Source: CBDCYH01 sp965224105
Lineage (GTDB): Bacteria > Bacteroidota > Rhodothermia > Rhodothermales > JABDKH01
Assembly: GCA_965224105.1 (NCBI GenBank)
Contig: CBDCYH010000002.1
Coordinates: 186,001 to 250,000, forward strand
DNA: 64,000 nucleotides
Reading direction: 5' to 3'
The stretch's first letter is position 1. Every line of letters starts with the position of its first letter. Below are positions 18,281 to 26,223 of the stretch, piece after piece. The position numbers and the translations under genes are program-made. The notes below the pieces were generated by a model. That model was not told where the DNA came from. It saw only the letters and a list, made by a program, of their open reading frames with translations, and made no database searches.

Positions 18281-19000
18281 ATGAAACGCAATATGTATCT
18301 CCTGCTGATTGTTATTGGAGTGGTCGCGGGGTGGTTCCTGCACCGCTACTTTGCATATCGGCAGGACCCAATTCGGATTATCGAACATGGTGTTCGCACC
18401 AAGGCTGTGATCCAGCACGAGAAGGATGTCACGGTTTGGTACGAAGCTTGTCCCGAAGTACCCGGATTCAACCCGCGGCTGTTTATGCTTTGGCCCGCGA
18501 CACTTAATTACGAAGTCTCCATTTCCAACGCACAGCTATCCGTGAATGGCGGAGCCCTGGAGATCGAAACCGGTCCGATTCAGATTGACAAACCGTCGAT
18601 CGCCAACAACCTGATCGAGAGCATTCCCAAGCGCACGTTTTTTAATTTTTCTGATGAGGATCGACTGATCAACAACGAAATTCGGAAGACGTCCTCCATT
18701 GCCAATCACATTGCAGCTCGCTATCTGGCGGATGGAGCTGACATCCGCGCGTCGGTCTCCGACAAGGTGCGGGAATTCATCACGGACATCTCGGATGCCC
18801 TGCAGGTGCAGTACGACACGGTGATTGTGCGCGTGGCTGAAGGAGACGTCCTGGAGAGCCCTTTGCCGCCTCTGGAGCTATGTAGGGGCACTCCGTTTCG
18901 GCTCAACGGATCGGAGCTTAGCGAGGCCCCTAGCGTGGGTGGAGGCCCCGGTTTGGAGTTTGCGGCCAAGGCGGTGGGATTGGCACTTCGGTCCCCGTAG
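18281..19000 (+). CDS. DUF4230-like membrane-anchored protein
   Basis: A 239-residue protein with one N-terminal transmembrane segment (MYLLLIVIGVVAGWFLHRYF) and a periplasmic region of about 200 residues containing KAVIQHEKDVTVWYEACPE. Its pattern, a single anchor followed by a beta-rich segment and a helical ARYLADGADIRASVSDKVREF stretch, is reminiscent of DUF4230 proteins, whose function is unknown. The family assignment is tentative. It follows the TIM-barrel gene closely and may be cotranscribed. Confidence 0.55.
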   Translation: MKRNMYLLLIVIGVVAGWFLHRYFAYRQDPIRIIEHGVRTKAVIQHEKDVTVWYEACPEVPGFNPRLFMLWPATLNYEVSISNAQLSVNGGALEIETGPIQIDKPSIANNLIESIPKRTFFNFSDEDRLINNEIRKTSSIANHIAARYLADGADIRASVSDKVREFITDISDALQVQYDTVIVRVAEGDVLESPLPPLELCRGTPFRLNGSELSEAPSVGGGPGLEFAAKAVGLALRSP

Positions 19001-19468
19001 GGCAATTTTTACCAGACATATTTTCCTTTTTTGTCCCTATTTGAGACCACATTCTCAGCTTATAACACTCGTTCAAATTGATGTAAGTTGTTTTTTTTCA
19101 GGAGTATAGGGAATATCATTTATAAATCGGCACCCTTTTCTCTGGTAGGCCAATCGTTACTCCGTCTTAGAGATCACTCTCTATCGCGAGGTACCAAGAC
19201 CGACTGGGAAATCGGTTTTTGGTGAGTACTACGACCCCGATGCCTGTGGTGGAGCGTCGGGGTCTTTTTTTGTGGTATGGCGCGCAATGACTTAGAGGTG
19301 CTTAGCCACGACCAGGTTCGATTTCGGGGCTGTTTTTCGCTACGACCCACCGCCGAGGACGGAACCCTCACGGATTCTACCCCGGCCAGCAGATCGGTTT
19401 AGCATTCACGAAATGAAGGCTAACGGGGAAGGTAGGAAGATCGAGAAGCGTGCAAATTAGGCCCGTCG
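19001..19468. other. 468-base non-coding boundary region with two hairpins, left edge of accessory island
   Basis: No convincing gene. It contains a nested hairpin at 19193-19223 (ACCAA/TTGGT outside, ACCGA/TCGGT inside, loop CTGGGAAA) and a strong terminator at 19233-19272, both on the plus strand. This arrangement could be the 3' end of a small RNA or the leader/terminator of the upstream operon. A short minus-strand reading frame across the hairpins (19174-19371) has no protein-like features. No direct repeat or attachment site could be seen by eye. Confidence 0.5.
19233..19272 (+). terminator. Strong intrinsic terminator
   Basis: GACCCCGA (19233-19240) pairs with TCGGGGTC (19257-19264) and is followed by an uninterrupted T tract. 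Confidence 0.88.
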
Positions 19469-19669
19469 TTACTTGACGTTGGGATGCTTGACCGCATGAT
19501 GTTGGGAACACCCATCATTCTGGTTAACAATAGGCCATACTCCTTCGGCTCCGTTATTTATTTTCTTAGAGCTTGGTAGGATAGTTGGGGGTTTGATTCT
19601 GCACAGACCGTTCTCTGCCGGACGTGGGTTAGGGGAAAAGTGCCTGCAGTTGGCGCAAATACGACTCAT
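19469..19669 (-). CDS. Small Cys-motif protein of the type seen in phages and mobile elements
   Basis: A 66-residue protein opening CANCRHFSP, then GLCRIKPP and ending with GVWPIVNQNDGCSQH. The spacing CxxC ... C ... C, with the proline-rich middle and a W-P-x-V/T-x-x-x-D-x-C ending, matches a family of short zinc-binding-like proteins common in phages and prophages. The function is unknown. It lies on the minus strand at the left end of the island. Confidence 0.6.
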   Translation of the reverse strand: MSRICANCRHFSPNPRPAENGLCRIKPPTILPSSKKINNGAEGVWPIVNQNDGCSQHHAVKHPNVK

Positions 19670-19775
19670 CTCAATTTACCAGAGTAGTTTCCACAATAGT
19701 ATAGCGATCGCCGCAACAACGAACACAGTCGGCAGCACCGCAGACATGCAGCCCGGCAGAACGCTAACCTCCTCC

Positions 19776-20258
19776 TCAACTATCAGGGTCATCGAAGATG
19801 GTCTCCTTCGTCGCAAATAGTCCGACAGGTGGGATCTGTGGTACGGTAATGCTCACTCCATTTTTTCCATTGAAGCCCAGAATGTCGGGATCGTATGCGT
19901 GGATGATTCTAATTCCGTGTTGATAGGCGGTGGCTAAGTGCGTGGCATCCTTCCATCCGATTTGTGGATCGTCCCAGTAAAGATCCTGGGCCGCCTCGCA
20001 AATATTCCTATCTGCCGCGACTATCTGTACAAACTCCTCATCAAAGAACTTCCTGATCAGCGAACGATCCCTCTTGGGGATATCCACGCCATTCTTTGTT
20101 CCCAAGTGTAATACCTCGATGTACGCAATCGAGGATGACCAGATTTGGAAATGCCCTTCTCTGGCTCGCTTTACAACTTCGCTGCACGCTGCAACTTTAT
20201 CATCCTCTCCCTTCAAGTAGCCCAGCAGCGCAGACGAATCCCAGTAAATTCTATCCAT
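19776..20258 (-). CDS. PIN domain protein (candidate VapC-like ribonuclease toxin)
   Basis: A 160-residue PIN-fold protein. Acidic catalytic residues appear as D7 (IYWDSSALLGYL), the Glu in SIAYIEVLHL, the Asp in GWKDATHLATA and the Asp in HAYDPDILGF, so the metal-binding nuclease site looks intact. PIN proteins are Mg-dependent RNases, most often toxins. Its ATG overlaps the stop of the upstream 227-residue gene by 8 bases, so the two are translationally coupled. No canonical VapB is adjacent; the upstream partner may act as antitoxin. The C-terminal about 30 residues extend beyond a minimal PIN domain. Confidence 0.8.
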   Translation of the reverse strand: MDRIYWDSSALLGYLKGEDDKVAACSEVVKRAREGHFQIWSSSIAYIEVLHLGTKNGVDIPKRDRSLIRKFFDEEFVQIVAADRNICEAAQDLYWDDPQIGWKDATHLATAYQHGIRIIHAYDPDILGFNGKNGVSITVPQIPPVGLFATKETIFDDPDS

Positions 20259-20934
20259 TCAATATTCCTGCAACGCTGAGCGGATCAAACCCATCGTTGT
20301 TAATTATTCGAACCGAGGCGACTTCTATTTTGTAGGGTTTCCCGTGTCGCCAGTGGAGTAACCCCGACACCACAACACGCCGACCTTGGTCAAATGCGAC
20401 GATCAGGTCGTGCCGGATTGCTGTATCATCGTGCCTGAAAAAACACTTAATTGACGTGTCATGAATTTCAGATTTAACAGTCGCCTGATGCCCTGTGGCA
20501 GCACGGAGCAAAAAGACGCGCCCTGATACAGAGCTCTGTTCGGAGTATTCCGTCTTGAGAATGTGCGTTGCGGACGCCAAAGTATCCGCCGTCATGACTG
20601 TTTTTTGTGAGCCCGAGCTAATCGTCAACTCACCATCCCCGTCCACATACAAACTGGCTAAATCCTTAATGGCTTCGACGGAATCCATTTTCGGATTAGT
20701 GATAATCGACCCATCCTTCTCGATAGCACGGATGAGCTCAATTGCTCTCTTACCCGCATCCGTTTCTTCGGTCGGATAAAAATTGACAATGTTGCTCCCC
20801 TTCTGAACGGAAACTTCCCATTTGACCTTTCCGCTTGCTTCCGAGGTCAGCAGTCGATGCATTCGCTCAATTGCGAGCAGGAAGTCTTTATATGGGACCT
20901 GGTCCTTCGATAGTTTTATTTGTACGGAATCCAT
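20251..20934 (-). CDS. Unrecognised 227-residue protein coupled to the PIN nuclease
   Basis: Family not recognised. The N-terminal half is helical and acidic-basic mixed (MDSVQIKLSKDQVPYKDFL ... GKRAIELIRAIEKDG). The C-terminal half looks beta-rich and OB-fold-like: GRVFLLRAATGHQATVK, then CFFRHDD, then GRRVVVSGLLHWRHGKPYKIEV. An OB-like domain would suit nucleic acid binding. The gene lies directly upstream of the PIN gene with an 8-base overlap, which suggests a functional pair. An antitoxin or adaptor role is inference only. Confidence 0.65.
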   Translation of the reverse strand: MDSVQIKLSKDQVPYKDFLLAIERMHRLLTSEASGKVKWEVSVQKGSNIVNFYPTEETDAGKRAIELIRAIEKDGSIITNPKMDSVEAIKDLASLYVDGDGELTISSGSQKTVMTADTLASATHILKTEYSEQSSVSGRVFLLRAATGHQATVKSEIHDTSIKCFFRHDDTAIRHDLIVAFDQGRRVVVSGLLHWRHGKPYKIEVASVRIINNDGFDPLSVAGILNG

Positions 20935-21004
20935 TGTGGCGCAAATATCTGGTGCCCTACAAAGATCGACTGTTTCTCAATGCTGTAAATATGAACTCAA
21001 AGAT

Positions 21005-21214
21005 CTACCACCCGAACTCCGATATGCTTCTAATTAGAGCCTCGACTTCATCGTCATTGAAGAGGTTTTTTGGTTTGAGTTCTGCAACAACTCGTGTGGG
21101 TAACCGCGAACGGAAACGAACGGCGATCTGGTCGACTCGCTGCTGCAGTAACTCGACGACGGTTTCATACGCTATCATCTCCTGTCGCGGAGCGATAACG
21201 TGACTGGTTTCCAT
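21005..21214 (-). CDS. Unrecognised 69-residue protein
   Basis: Starts METSHVIAPRQEMIAYETVVE and continues as a charged, helical sequence ending EALIRSISEFGW. It has coding-like composition and lies in line with its minus-strand neighbours, 70 bases upstream of the 227-residue gene. No function can be given. Confidence 0.4.
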   Translation of the reverse strand: METSHVIAPRQEMIAYETVVELLQQRVDQIAVRFRSRLPTRVVAELKPKNLFNDDEVEALIRSISEFGW

Positions 21215-21351
21215 GGGCTTCTTTGTAGGTTGTACAGCTGTTGGGCTACAATACGTTGGAGGGGTGCCAACCCATTGTCAGCTACCGTAGTGTACGGAAA
21301 AACCGCACATATGTTTGACCGCTGTCAGGCCACGAGAATGGCCAGATTGAC

Positions 21352-21627
21352 CTACTCAAATGCCATCACCGACGCGCCTTGGTAAACCCGGAGAGCCTCT
21401 GTCGTTTCTATCACTGCTTCAACGGAATCTACCTCCTTCTGCCGGAACGTCAGAATATGCCCATTCAATGAGGTCCCGACAAGGTGGTAGTGATTTGTGC
21501 TGAAGGGTTTGTCCCAGTTGATGGTGTAGACCCCGACGTCGTTGGGGTCTATATGAACGCTCACTACGTTCATCTTATTGAGTTCGTCTCCTGCTGGATC
21601 GAACGTGACAGCGGAAAGGTTGGTCAT
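21352..21627 (-). CDS. Small beta-sandwich-like protein, paralogue of 22526-22804 (tail-fibre domain-like)
   Basis: A 91-residue protein beginning MTNLSAVTF and ending SVMAFE. The central pattern NVVSVHIDPNDVGVYTINW followed by KPF...YHLVGTSLNG resembles the short repeats found at the ends of phage tail fibres (NVSSVTDNGTGDYTVNF...YAVVG). A second copy lies about 1 kb away on the same strand. GGAAG sits before the ATG. Possibly a phage-derived structural or receptor-binding module that is now free-standing. Confidence 0.6.
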   Translation of the reverse strand: MTNLSAVTFDPAGDELNKMNVVSVHIDPNDVGVYTINWDKPFSTNHYHLVGTSLNGHILTFRQKEVDSVEAVIETTEALRVYQGASVMAFE

Positions 21628-21705
21628 TGGTCTTCCTGTCTTTCCTTAAGATGCGCATTGTTGGCAGGATATCGGCCAGGATGTGATATTTGCTCGCGTC
21701 TACCT

Positions 21706-22428
21706 CTACTGGTTCTGAAATGGAGCCAATAGGAGATGCAAAGCATCTAAACATGGGCCAAGAATACTCCTGAGTTGAACGTCAGAAACATGTTGGTTCC
21801 GGTGCTTCGAATCTCGACGCAGATTTTTCATTTCCAAAACCTTAATCAATAGTTCGGGGTCGTCAACGAGTTTTTTAGCCGACTGCCCGAATGAGAGTTT
21901 CTCTTCACCCAGCCATCTATTCATTACAGCCTCAATCGTAGTATGAAGAACTTCAACCAATTCATTCGGGTGCCGATCACCATTGTCGTACGCCACGAGT
22001 GCCCACTTGAGCAGCCGCAACTGGCCTTTCAAGTCGGTTGCCAGCCCGCAGTCAAAATCGTAGGATTGCGGCGCGGCAGACCATCCGTGATCTGCGAACT
22101 TGGACGCAAGCATGCTCACCATTTCTTCACTTCCTTTCAGTCCCTCTAGATGCGAATCCGCAAATTCCTGGGCAATTTTCGTCTTGATGTATTCAGATGT
22201 CGCGTGCTCTGATTCGACGCAACGCATGAGCTCCGTTTCCAGTCCGTAAGTCATCGCTTGCATCATCGGCAACGGTCCATCTACACAAACGTAGTATCCG
22301 GCATCGTCCCAACGATATCGGAGTTCGAGCTCATATTCTTTCGCGAGCGCCTGAACTCTTCGGAGGAGGTGCTTCAAGAACGCTCTACCCGATTGGTTGC
22401 ATTGAACCGTATAGTCGAATCCAGCCAA
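21706..22428 (-). CDS. Unrecognised 240-residue protein, possible HEPN-like C-terminus
   Basis: The N-terminal half is mixed alpha/beta (FDYTVQCNQSGRAFLKHLLR ... YRWDDAGYYVCVDGPL). The C-terminal half (from about residue 150) is all-helical: NELVEVLHTTIEAVMNRWLG, then LRRDSKHRNQHVSD, then a final helix. The RRDSKHRNQH stretch lies where HEPN RNases carry the R-x4-6-H motif, and R-x4-H can be read there, but the fit is loose. If it is HEPN, an RNase or toxin-like role would fit the island. It lies between the two paralogous small genes. Confidence 0.5.
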   Translation of the reverse strand: MAGFDYTVQCNQSGRAFLKHLLRRVQALAKEYELELRYRWDDAGYYVCVDGPLPMMQAMTYGLETELMRCVESEHATSEYIKTKIAQEFADSHLEGLKGSEEMVSMLASKFADHGWSAAPQSYDFDCGLATDLKGQLRLLKWALVAYDNGDRHPNELVEVLHTTIEAVMNRWLGEEKLSFGQSAKKLVDDPELLIKVLEMKNLRRDSKHRNQHVSDVQLRSILGPCLDALHLLLAPFQNQ

Positions 22429-22525
22429 GATCTGTTAAAGCAAGTCCAAATGATTATTGCGTATGTCGGCCGCCAAGCAATATAGCCTAGTACTCTTTGG
22501 TGTATTGGACCTCGCGGAATTGAAT

Positions 22526-22804
22526 CTATTCAAACGCGATAACCGATCCCTCAAACGCGCCTGCTGCTGGTTGCCCTTCGGTGTATGATATCTTCAACCT
22601 GACAGAACTCGCGCTTCTGCTCACTACCGAAACGACACAATCGTTAAATGCGGTTCCGACTACGTAGTAGACATCAGAACTGAACGCCTTCTCCCATACG
22701 ATGTTAATAATGCCTGAGCCTACCGTTGGCCCGACTATCGCCTTGACGTTGTTCTGTTTCAGAACATCACCATTCAAAAACGCGACTGTGGAAAGGTTCG
22801 TCAT
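22526..22804 (-). CDS. Small beta-sandwich-like protein, paralogue of 21352-21627
   Basis: A 92-residue protein beginning MTNLSTVAF and ending GSVIAFE. The same framework as its paralogue is kept: NV...GSGIINIVWEKAFS...YYVVGTAFND and a closing SV.AFE. Identity is limited to framework positions, so the duplication is old or the two arrived separately. It has the same tail-fibre-like pattern. No ribosome binding site is evident. Confidence 0.6.
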   Translation of the reverse strand: MTNLSTVAFLNGDVLKQNNVKAIVGPTVGSGIINIVWEKAFSSDVYYVVGTAFNDCVVSVVSRSASSVRLKISYTEGQPAAGAFEGSVIAFE

Positions 22805-22845
22805 GTAACTACTCGTCGTTTGTGTATTACCCTATCTACAACCCT

Positions 22846-23463
22846 CTACCACCCGCACTCCTCACGAATCGGACCTATCGCCTCGTCAAGACCAGATACG
22901 TCGAACATCACCAACCTGGGATTCTCGGCATACGGAGTTGTTCTCGCATACAAATCGCTTGATCCTATCATTCGCTTAATAAAAGAGATCGGCGAACCTG
23001 GATAAAACGTTGCAGTTTGGTCAGACGACAAAGGCCAATCACGAACTTGCATCGACTCTGTCTCGAGTCGGGTTTCAACCTTGACGGCGTCGATTCCGAG
23101 AAACTCGCTCCGTGTGATATACATCTGTGTTCGGTTCTTTTTGCACGCGATAATCAAAACTCGACCGTCTTCGGGGTCCTCACCAAGTGCAACTTTGGAG
23201 AGCATCAAATCCCTGCTTTGAGTAATCGGATCATTGTTCTCAGTAAGATTCCAGCTCAACAACATTTTCCTGTATCGTTCGCGGGCCTCCCGTTCTTCGC
23301 GTTCCTCTTTGGTTCCGCCTTGCATTCGAATCTTATTTTTTTGCTCCGCAGCCCACTGTGCGCTAGTCGGCTTGGTATGAGATGGCGCCATCACTTTGTC
23401 GATGCCAAAAATTATCGAAACGAAGACGACGCCAAGTATCAATAGCTTTTTCGTCAGAGTCAT
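22846..23463 (-). CDS. TagO/VasI-like protein (type VI secretion-associated domain) outside a T6SS locus
   Basis: A 205-residue protein with one N-terminal membrane segment (LLILGVVFVSIIFGID), a charged coiled stretch (about residues 45-70) and a C-terminal domain matching the TagO/VasI pattern. That pattern is a cysteine-containing strand (LIIACKKNRTQMYI), a basic VKVETRLE segment, SPISFIKRMIGSSDLYARTTPY and the closing GLDEAIGPIREECGW. In T6SS loci TagO helps assemble the outer machinery. Here no T6SS genes are near, and the same domain is also found in mobile regions. Its start overlaps the stop of the XRE gene (ATGA), so the two are coupled. Confidence 0.65.
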   Translation of the reverse strand: MTLTKKLLILGVVFVSIIFGIDKVMAPSHTKPTSAQWAAEQKNKIRMQGGTKEEREEREARERYRKMLLSWNLTENNDPITQSRDLMLSKVALGEDPEDGRVLIIACKKNRTQMYITRSEFLGIDAVKVETRLETESMQVRDWPLSSDQTATFYPGSPISFIKRMIGSSDLYARTTPYAENPRLVMFDVSGLDEAIGPIREECGW

Positions 23464-23681
23464 TTCCTCTTTTCATATCGGAGCCAGTATGGATCGATGC
23501 TTAGAATCTTAGCTAAGTCATCGACTGCTTGCTCACTCGGTGCAGCATTGTCTTTTTCAATCATTTGGAGATCTGTCCACGACAGGCCAACCATTTCGGC
23601 AAGTTCGTCCCTCGATATCCCCATTTGTCTCCTAAGCGTCATGATTCGCTCGCCAATCCCGTCATAGAAGATATAGGCCAT
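23460..23681 (-). CDS. XRE family helix-turn-helix regulator
   Basis: A 73-residue single-domain Cro/CI-type protein: RIMTLRRQMGISRDELAEMVGLSWTDLQMIEKDNAAPS is the classic five-helix HTH. Coupled by a 4-base overlap to the TagO-like gene. It may regulate the whole minus-strand set below it. Confidence 0.85.
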   Translation of the reverse strand: MAYIFYDGIGERIMTLRRQMGISRDELAEMVGLSWTDLQMIEKDNAAPSEQAVDDLAKILSIDPYWLRYEKRK

Positions 23682-23742
23682 TTTCCGTTTGGAGCCGCTT
23701 GCTTCCTCCTAAGATGCGGTCAAGCAGTCCGTATATTTGTGG

Positions 23743-23928
23743 TTATCCATTGCAAGCGCAGCCCGGTCCTTTATTACAAGTGGAGTTAATCGAGATGCAG
23801 CTATCGCCACAAGCCTTACCGGTTCGACACACTTTACAGCAAGACGTACCTGTAGGGCCAACTGAATCACAGGCGTTTGTGAGTGGCACTAGCGACAAGG
23901 CAAAAACGAACAGCAGTACCTTCTTCAT
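23743..23928 (-). CDS. Small cysteine-rich lipoprotein
   Basis: A 61-residue protein with a lipoprotein-type leader (MKKVLLFVFALSLVPLTNAC, lipobox LTNAC) and a mature part of about 40 residues containing nine further cysteines: CCKVCRTGKACGDSCIS and CNKGPGCACNG. This CCKxCxxGKACGDSCI...GCAC pattern recurs in short proteins across several phyla; its function is not established. Metal binding or a disulfide-rich fold is plausible. First gene of the island in the direction of transcription. Confidence 0.7.
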   Translation of the reverse strand: MKKVLLFVFALSLVPLTNACDSVGPTGTSCCKVCRTGKACGDSCISINSTCNKGPGCACNG

Positions 23929-24143
23929 GTTCAGTGGGGTTCTTAATGGTGGGCTTGGGCACGGGCATGATTATCCGTGTATTCTGAATCTGGATCCTCC
24001 AACCAATTAAGTATAAAGAATGCAAAACTCCCATTGCAAATGGACGAGATTGAAAGCTGCCAATCGATGTGGGTTTCCGCGTGCGTTTCTGACCGGGATA
24101 TCACTCGATCTAAGACCGAGTTGTAAGGACCTAGGGCACATTC

Positions 24144-26018
24144 CTACATCCACCGTTCCCAATCCCCCACCGGCCAGAGTTCTTCGCAATAAACTGCAAT
24201 GCGCTTAAGCAACTCGGCTTCCACTCCGTAGGACTCCAGCGAAAGCATGACAGAAAAAATCTGATTCGGATAGTTGCGCTGCGTGGGAATCCTGTTGCCA
24301 TGAGAATCGGTGACATTTCGAACCCGCCCATCAATCGGAACAAAATCCGGCCGGGGGATCGACTCCTTTGAATTCTGCACCGTGCCAATCAAGGGCCAAT
24401 CAGCCGGGTCGTACTTTTCGAGAATGTCTATCCAAGCCCCGACTGCTTTTTCAATCGCTGCCGTATCGGACTGGATCGCCGCGAGAAATGTGCGCACCTC
24501 GTACGGGTTAATCGACCGCATCCGCATGCCACTCCCGTCGATCTCCCCCGTGTCATGTACCTGCAACTGATCGATCCAGATTGCGAGCGCCATGTACGAG
24601 GGATCAAACCTCAGCCGCGATTGAATCCCCCGCAAAAACATCCACTGATAGTTAAGATCAACCGGTCCGTTGAACGCCGGCTCGCCCAATCCGCCGTTAA
24701 GGTAGGCCTGCGCATTGTACCACGCAGATGCAAAGTAGATGGACGCACGCTCGTCGAAGTAGGGCTGCCCAACCGTCCCCACCGATTTGGCTCCGCACTT
24801 TCGATGCTCGGCTACACCGATGCGTGGCGATCCCAACAAGTGTTCCGACAAATCGAACGCGAGCTCCCGTCCACCAAACAAGCTGTATTTGCGCGGCCTT
24901 CGATAACCATCCGATTGCTCAATCTCCGGCAAGAATTTTTCTATCGACCGCACAGCAATGAACTGCTGCATGGACAGTGTCTCATCACAATCCAGTCCAG
25001 CGGAAATGTGGCCGCGCTGTCGGTCTCGGTTATACTTCGTAGCAAGACGCCTCGCCTTACGTTTGAGTGGAGTGTCTGTTATCTGATGATACTCGGCGTA
25101 CCACTCACTGGTATTATCAAATTGCGGATTAATATCTTTCCAGTGATGTCGCGGCCACCAGTCATGAATGGCAGGCATCGGCACCGCGATGGGCATGTCT
25201 GACAAATCGAAAGCATCGATTGGCATTTGCAAAAAGGCATTGCGCATGTCCGTGTCTTTATCCAGAAGTTGATCAGATCCGACGAGCCACGAAAGCGCAT
25301 CGTCTGACTTACCCGGTTGTCCCGGGCGCGAGCGAGGTGTTCCTTTCACATCGATTTCGAGTGCAGCGACATACGCGCGGATATCAGCCGCCTCCTGCTC
25401 AGTTAATCCGTGGAATTGAGAGCGCCGGATGATCGAGGTGTCCAAATGGAATCCGAAGAGTTTGAGGTCAGCGCCATCGGTAAAGTGACAGTCGCCGCAC
25501 GTGGATTTGATACGTGGCCCGCCAGGAAAGTCGATCAGTTGAGCAAATCGCCAGAGTGACCTGCCGTGCGTAGCGTCGCCGTTCGGCGGCCGTGATGAGG
25601 CAACGACAGCATCGTTGATGATGATGCGAGATCCCATGGATAACGAGTCGATCCCGTTGACGCGGAAGACGATTTCCTCCCCCTCCGCAATCTGTGCAGC
25701 CCTCGAAACTGTTGCTTCGCTATTTGCGCCAGAAAGACATCCGAAGACGCGTTCACGCTCAACCCGACATTGCCAGTTCTCGTTGGTGAGATCTATCCAC
25801 TCGCCGCCAAGCATGACGGACAGTTTGGGCCCTTCCCGATAGCGCCAGGTTGGCCGGGTGACAGTGAAGGCGAGTGTGTCGCGAGCGCTAAGGACAGCTA
25901 CCGTTTCCGCCGGGGCTCCATCGATCGAAAAAAGGTCGATCACCGTCTCGGTTGAGTTTTCCTGCCCCCAAACCGAAGCCACCAGTAAGGCAATGATCAG
26001 CTGAATTTTTGATGGCAT
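24144..26018 (-). CDS. Large exported protein with one haem c site
   Basis: A 624-residue protein with a signal peptide (MPSKIQLIIALLVASVWG). An N-terminal beta-rich region of about 150 residues is followed by a single CGDCH site (near residue 175) in RIKSTCGDCHFTDGADLKLFG. A long C-terminal region is rich in aromatic residues (WWPRHHWKDINPQ, DPSYMALAIWIDQLQ). The remaining sequence lacks an obvious catalytic motif. The architecture resembles the large cytochrome-containing surface proteins of marine Bacteroidota. Its role in electron transfer is inferred from the haem site only. Confidence 0.75.
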   Translation of the reverse strand: MPSKIQLIIALLVASVWGQENSTETVIDLFSIDGAPAETVAVLSARDTLAFTVTRPTWRYREGPKLSVMLGGEWIDLTNENWQCRVERERVFGCLSGANSEATVSRAAQIAEGEEIVFRVNGIDSLSMGSRIIINDAVVASSRPPNGDATHGRSLWRFAQLIDFPGGPRIKSTCGDCHFTDGADLKLFGFHLDTSIIRRSQFHGLTEQEAADIRAYVAALEIDVKGTPRSRPGQPGKSDDALSWLVGSDQLLDKDTDMRNAFLQMPIDAFDLSDMPIAVPMPAIHDWWPRHHWKDINPQFDNTSEWYAEYHQITDTPLKRKARRLATKYNRDRQRGHISAGLDCDETLSMQQFIAVRSIEKFLPEIEQSDGYRRPRKYSLFGGRELAFDLSEHLLGSPRIGVAEHRKCGAKSVGTVGQPYFDERASIYFASAWYNAQAYLNGGLGEPAFNGPVDLNYQWMFLRGIQSRLRFDPSYMALAIWIDQLQVHDTGEIDGSGMRMRSINPYEVRTFLAAIQSDTAAIEKAVGAWIDILEKYDPADWPLIGTVQNSKESIPRPDFVPIDGRVRNVTDSHGNRIPTQRNYPNQIFSVMLSLESYGVEAELLKRIAVYCEELWPVGDWERWM

Positions 26019-26223
26019 CTATCGCGGTGCGTGTTGGTGATGTCCTTCTTACGCCGCTTGGTAAGCAATTGTGGCCGTCCTGGACGGGAATCAGCCGAAT
26101 TATTCACCCACTCTGGGTGTTGCGTATTCGTATCTATTTACGAGTTATTAATACTAATTAATTCGTATATTACGGCGATATATAGTTTAATATATACTAT
26201 TATTCGTCATTTATTGCGACTTA
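26019..26223. promoter_or_regulatory. AT-rich promoter/operator region of hipBA
   Basis: A 205-base, strongly AT-rich region with recurring TTCGTAT elements. It contains the inverted repeat ATAGT-N9-ACTAT at 26182-26200, about 24 bases before the hipB start, a good candidate site for HipB autoregulation. Confidence 0.5.

Noticed and set aside
19001..19468. Possible tmRNA or tRNA-like 3' end near GGTTCGATT (19315)
   Set aside because: No acceptor stem, T-arm pairing or tag reading frame could be formed.
19001..26018. Complete prophage or integrative element
   Set aside because: No integrase, terminase, capsid, portal or attachment repeats were found; only phage-like small proteins are present.
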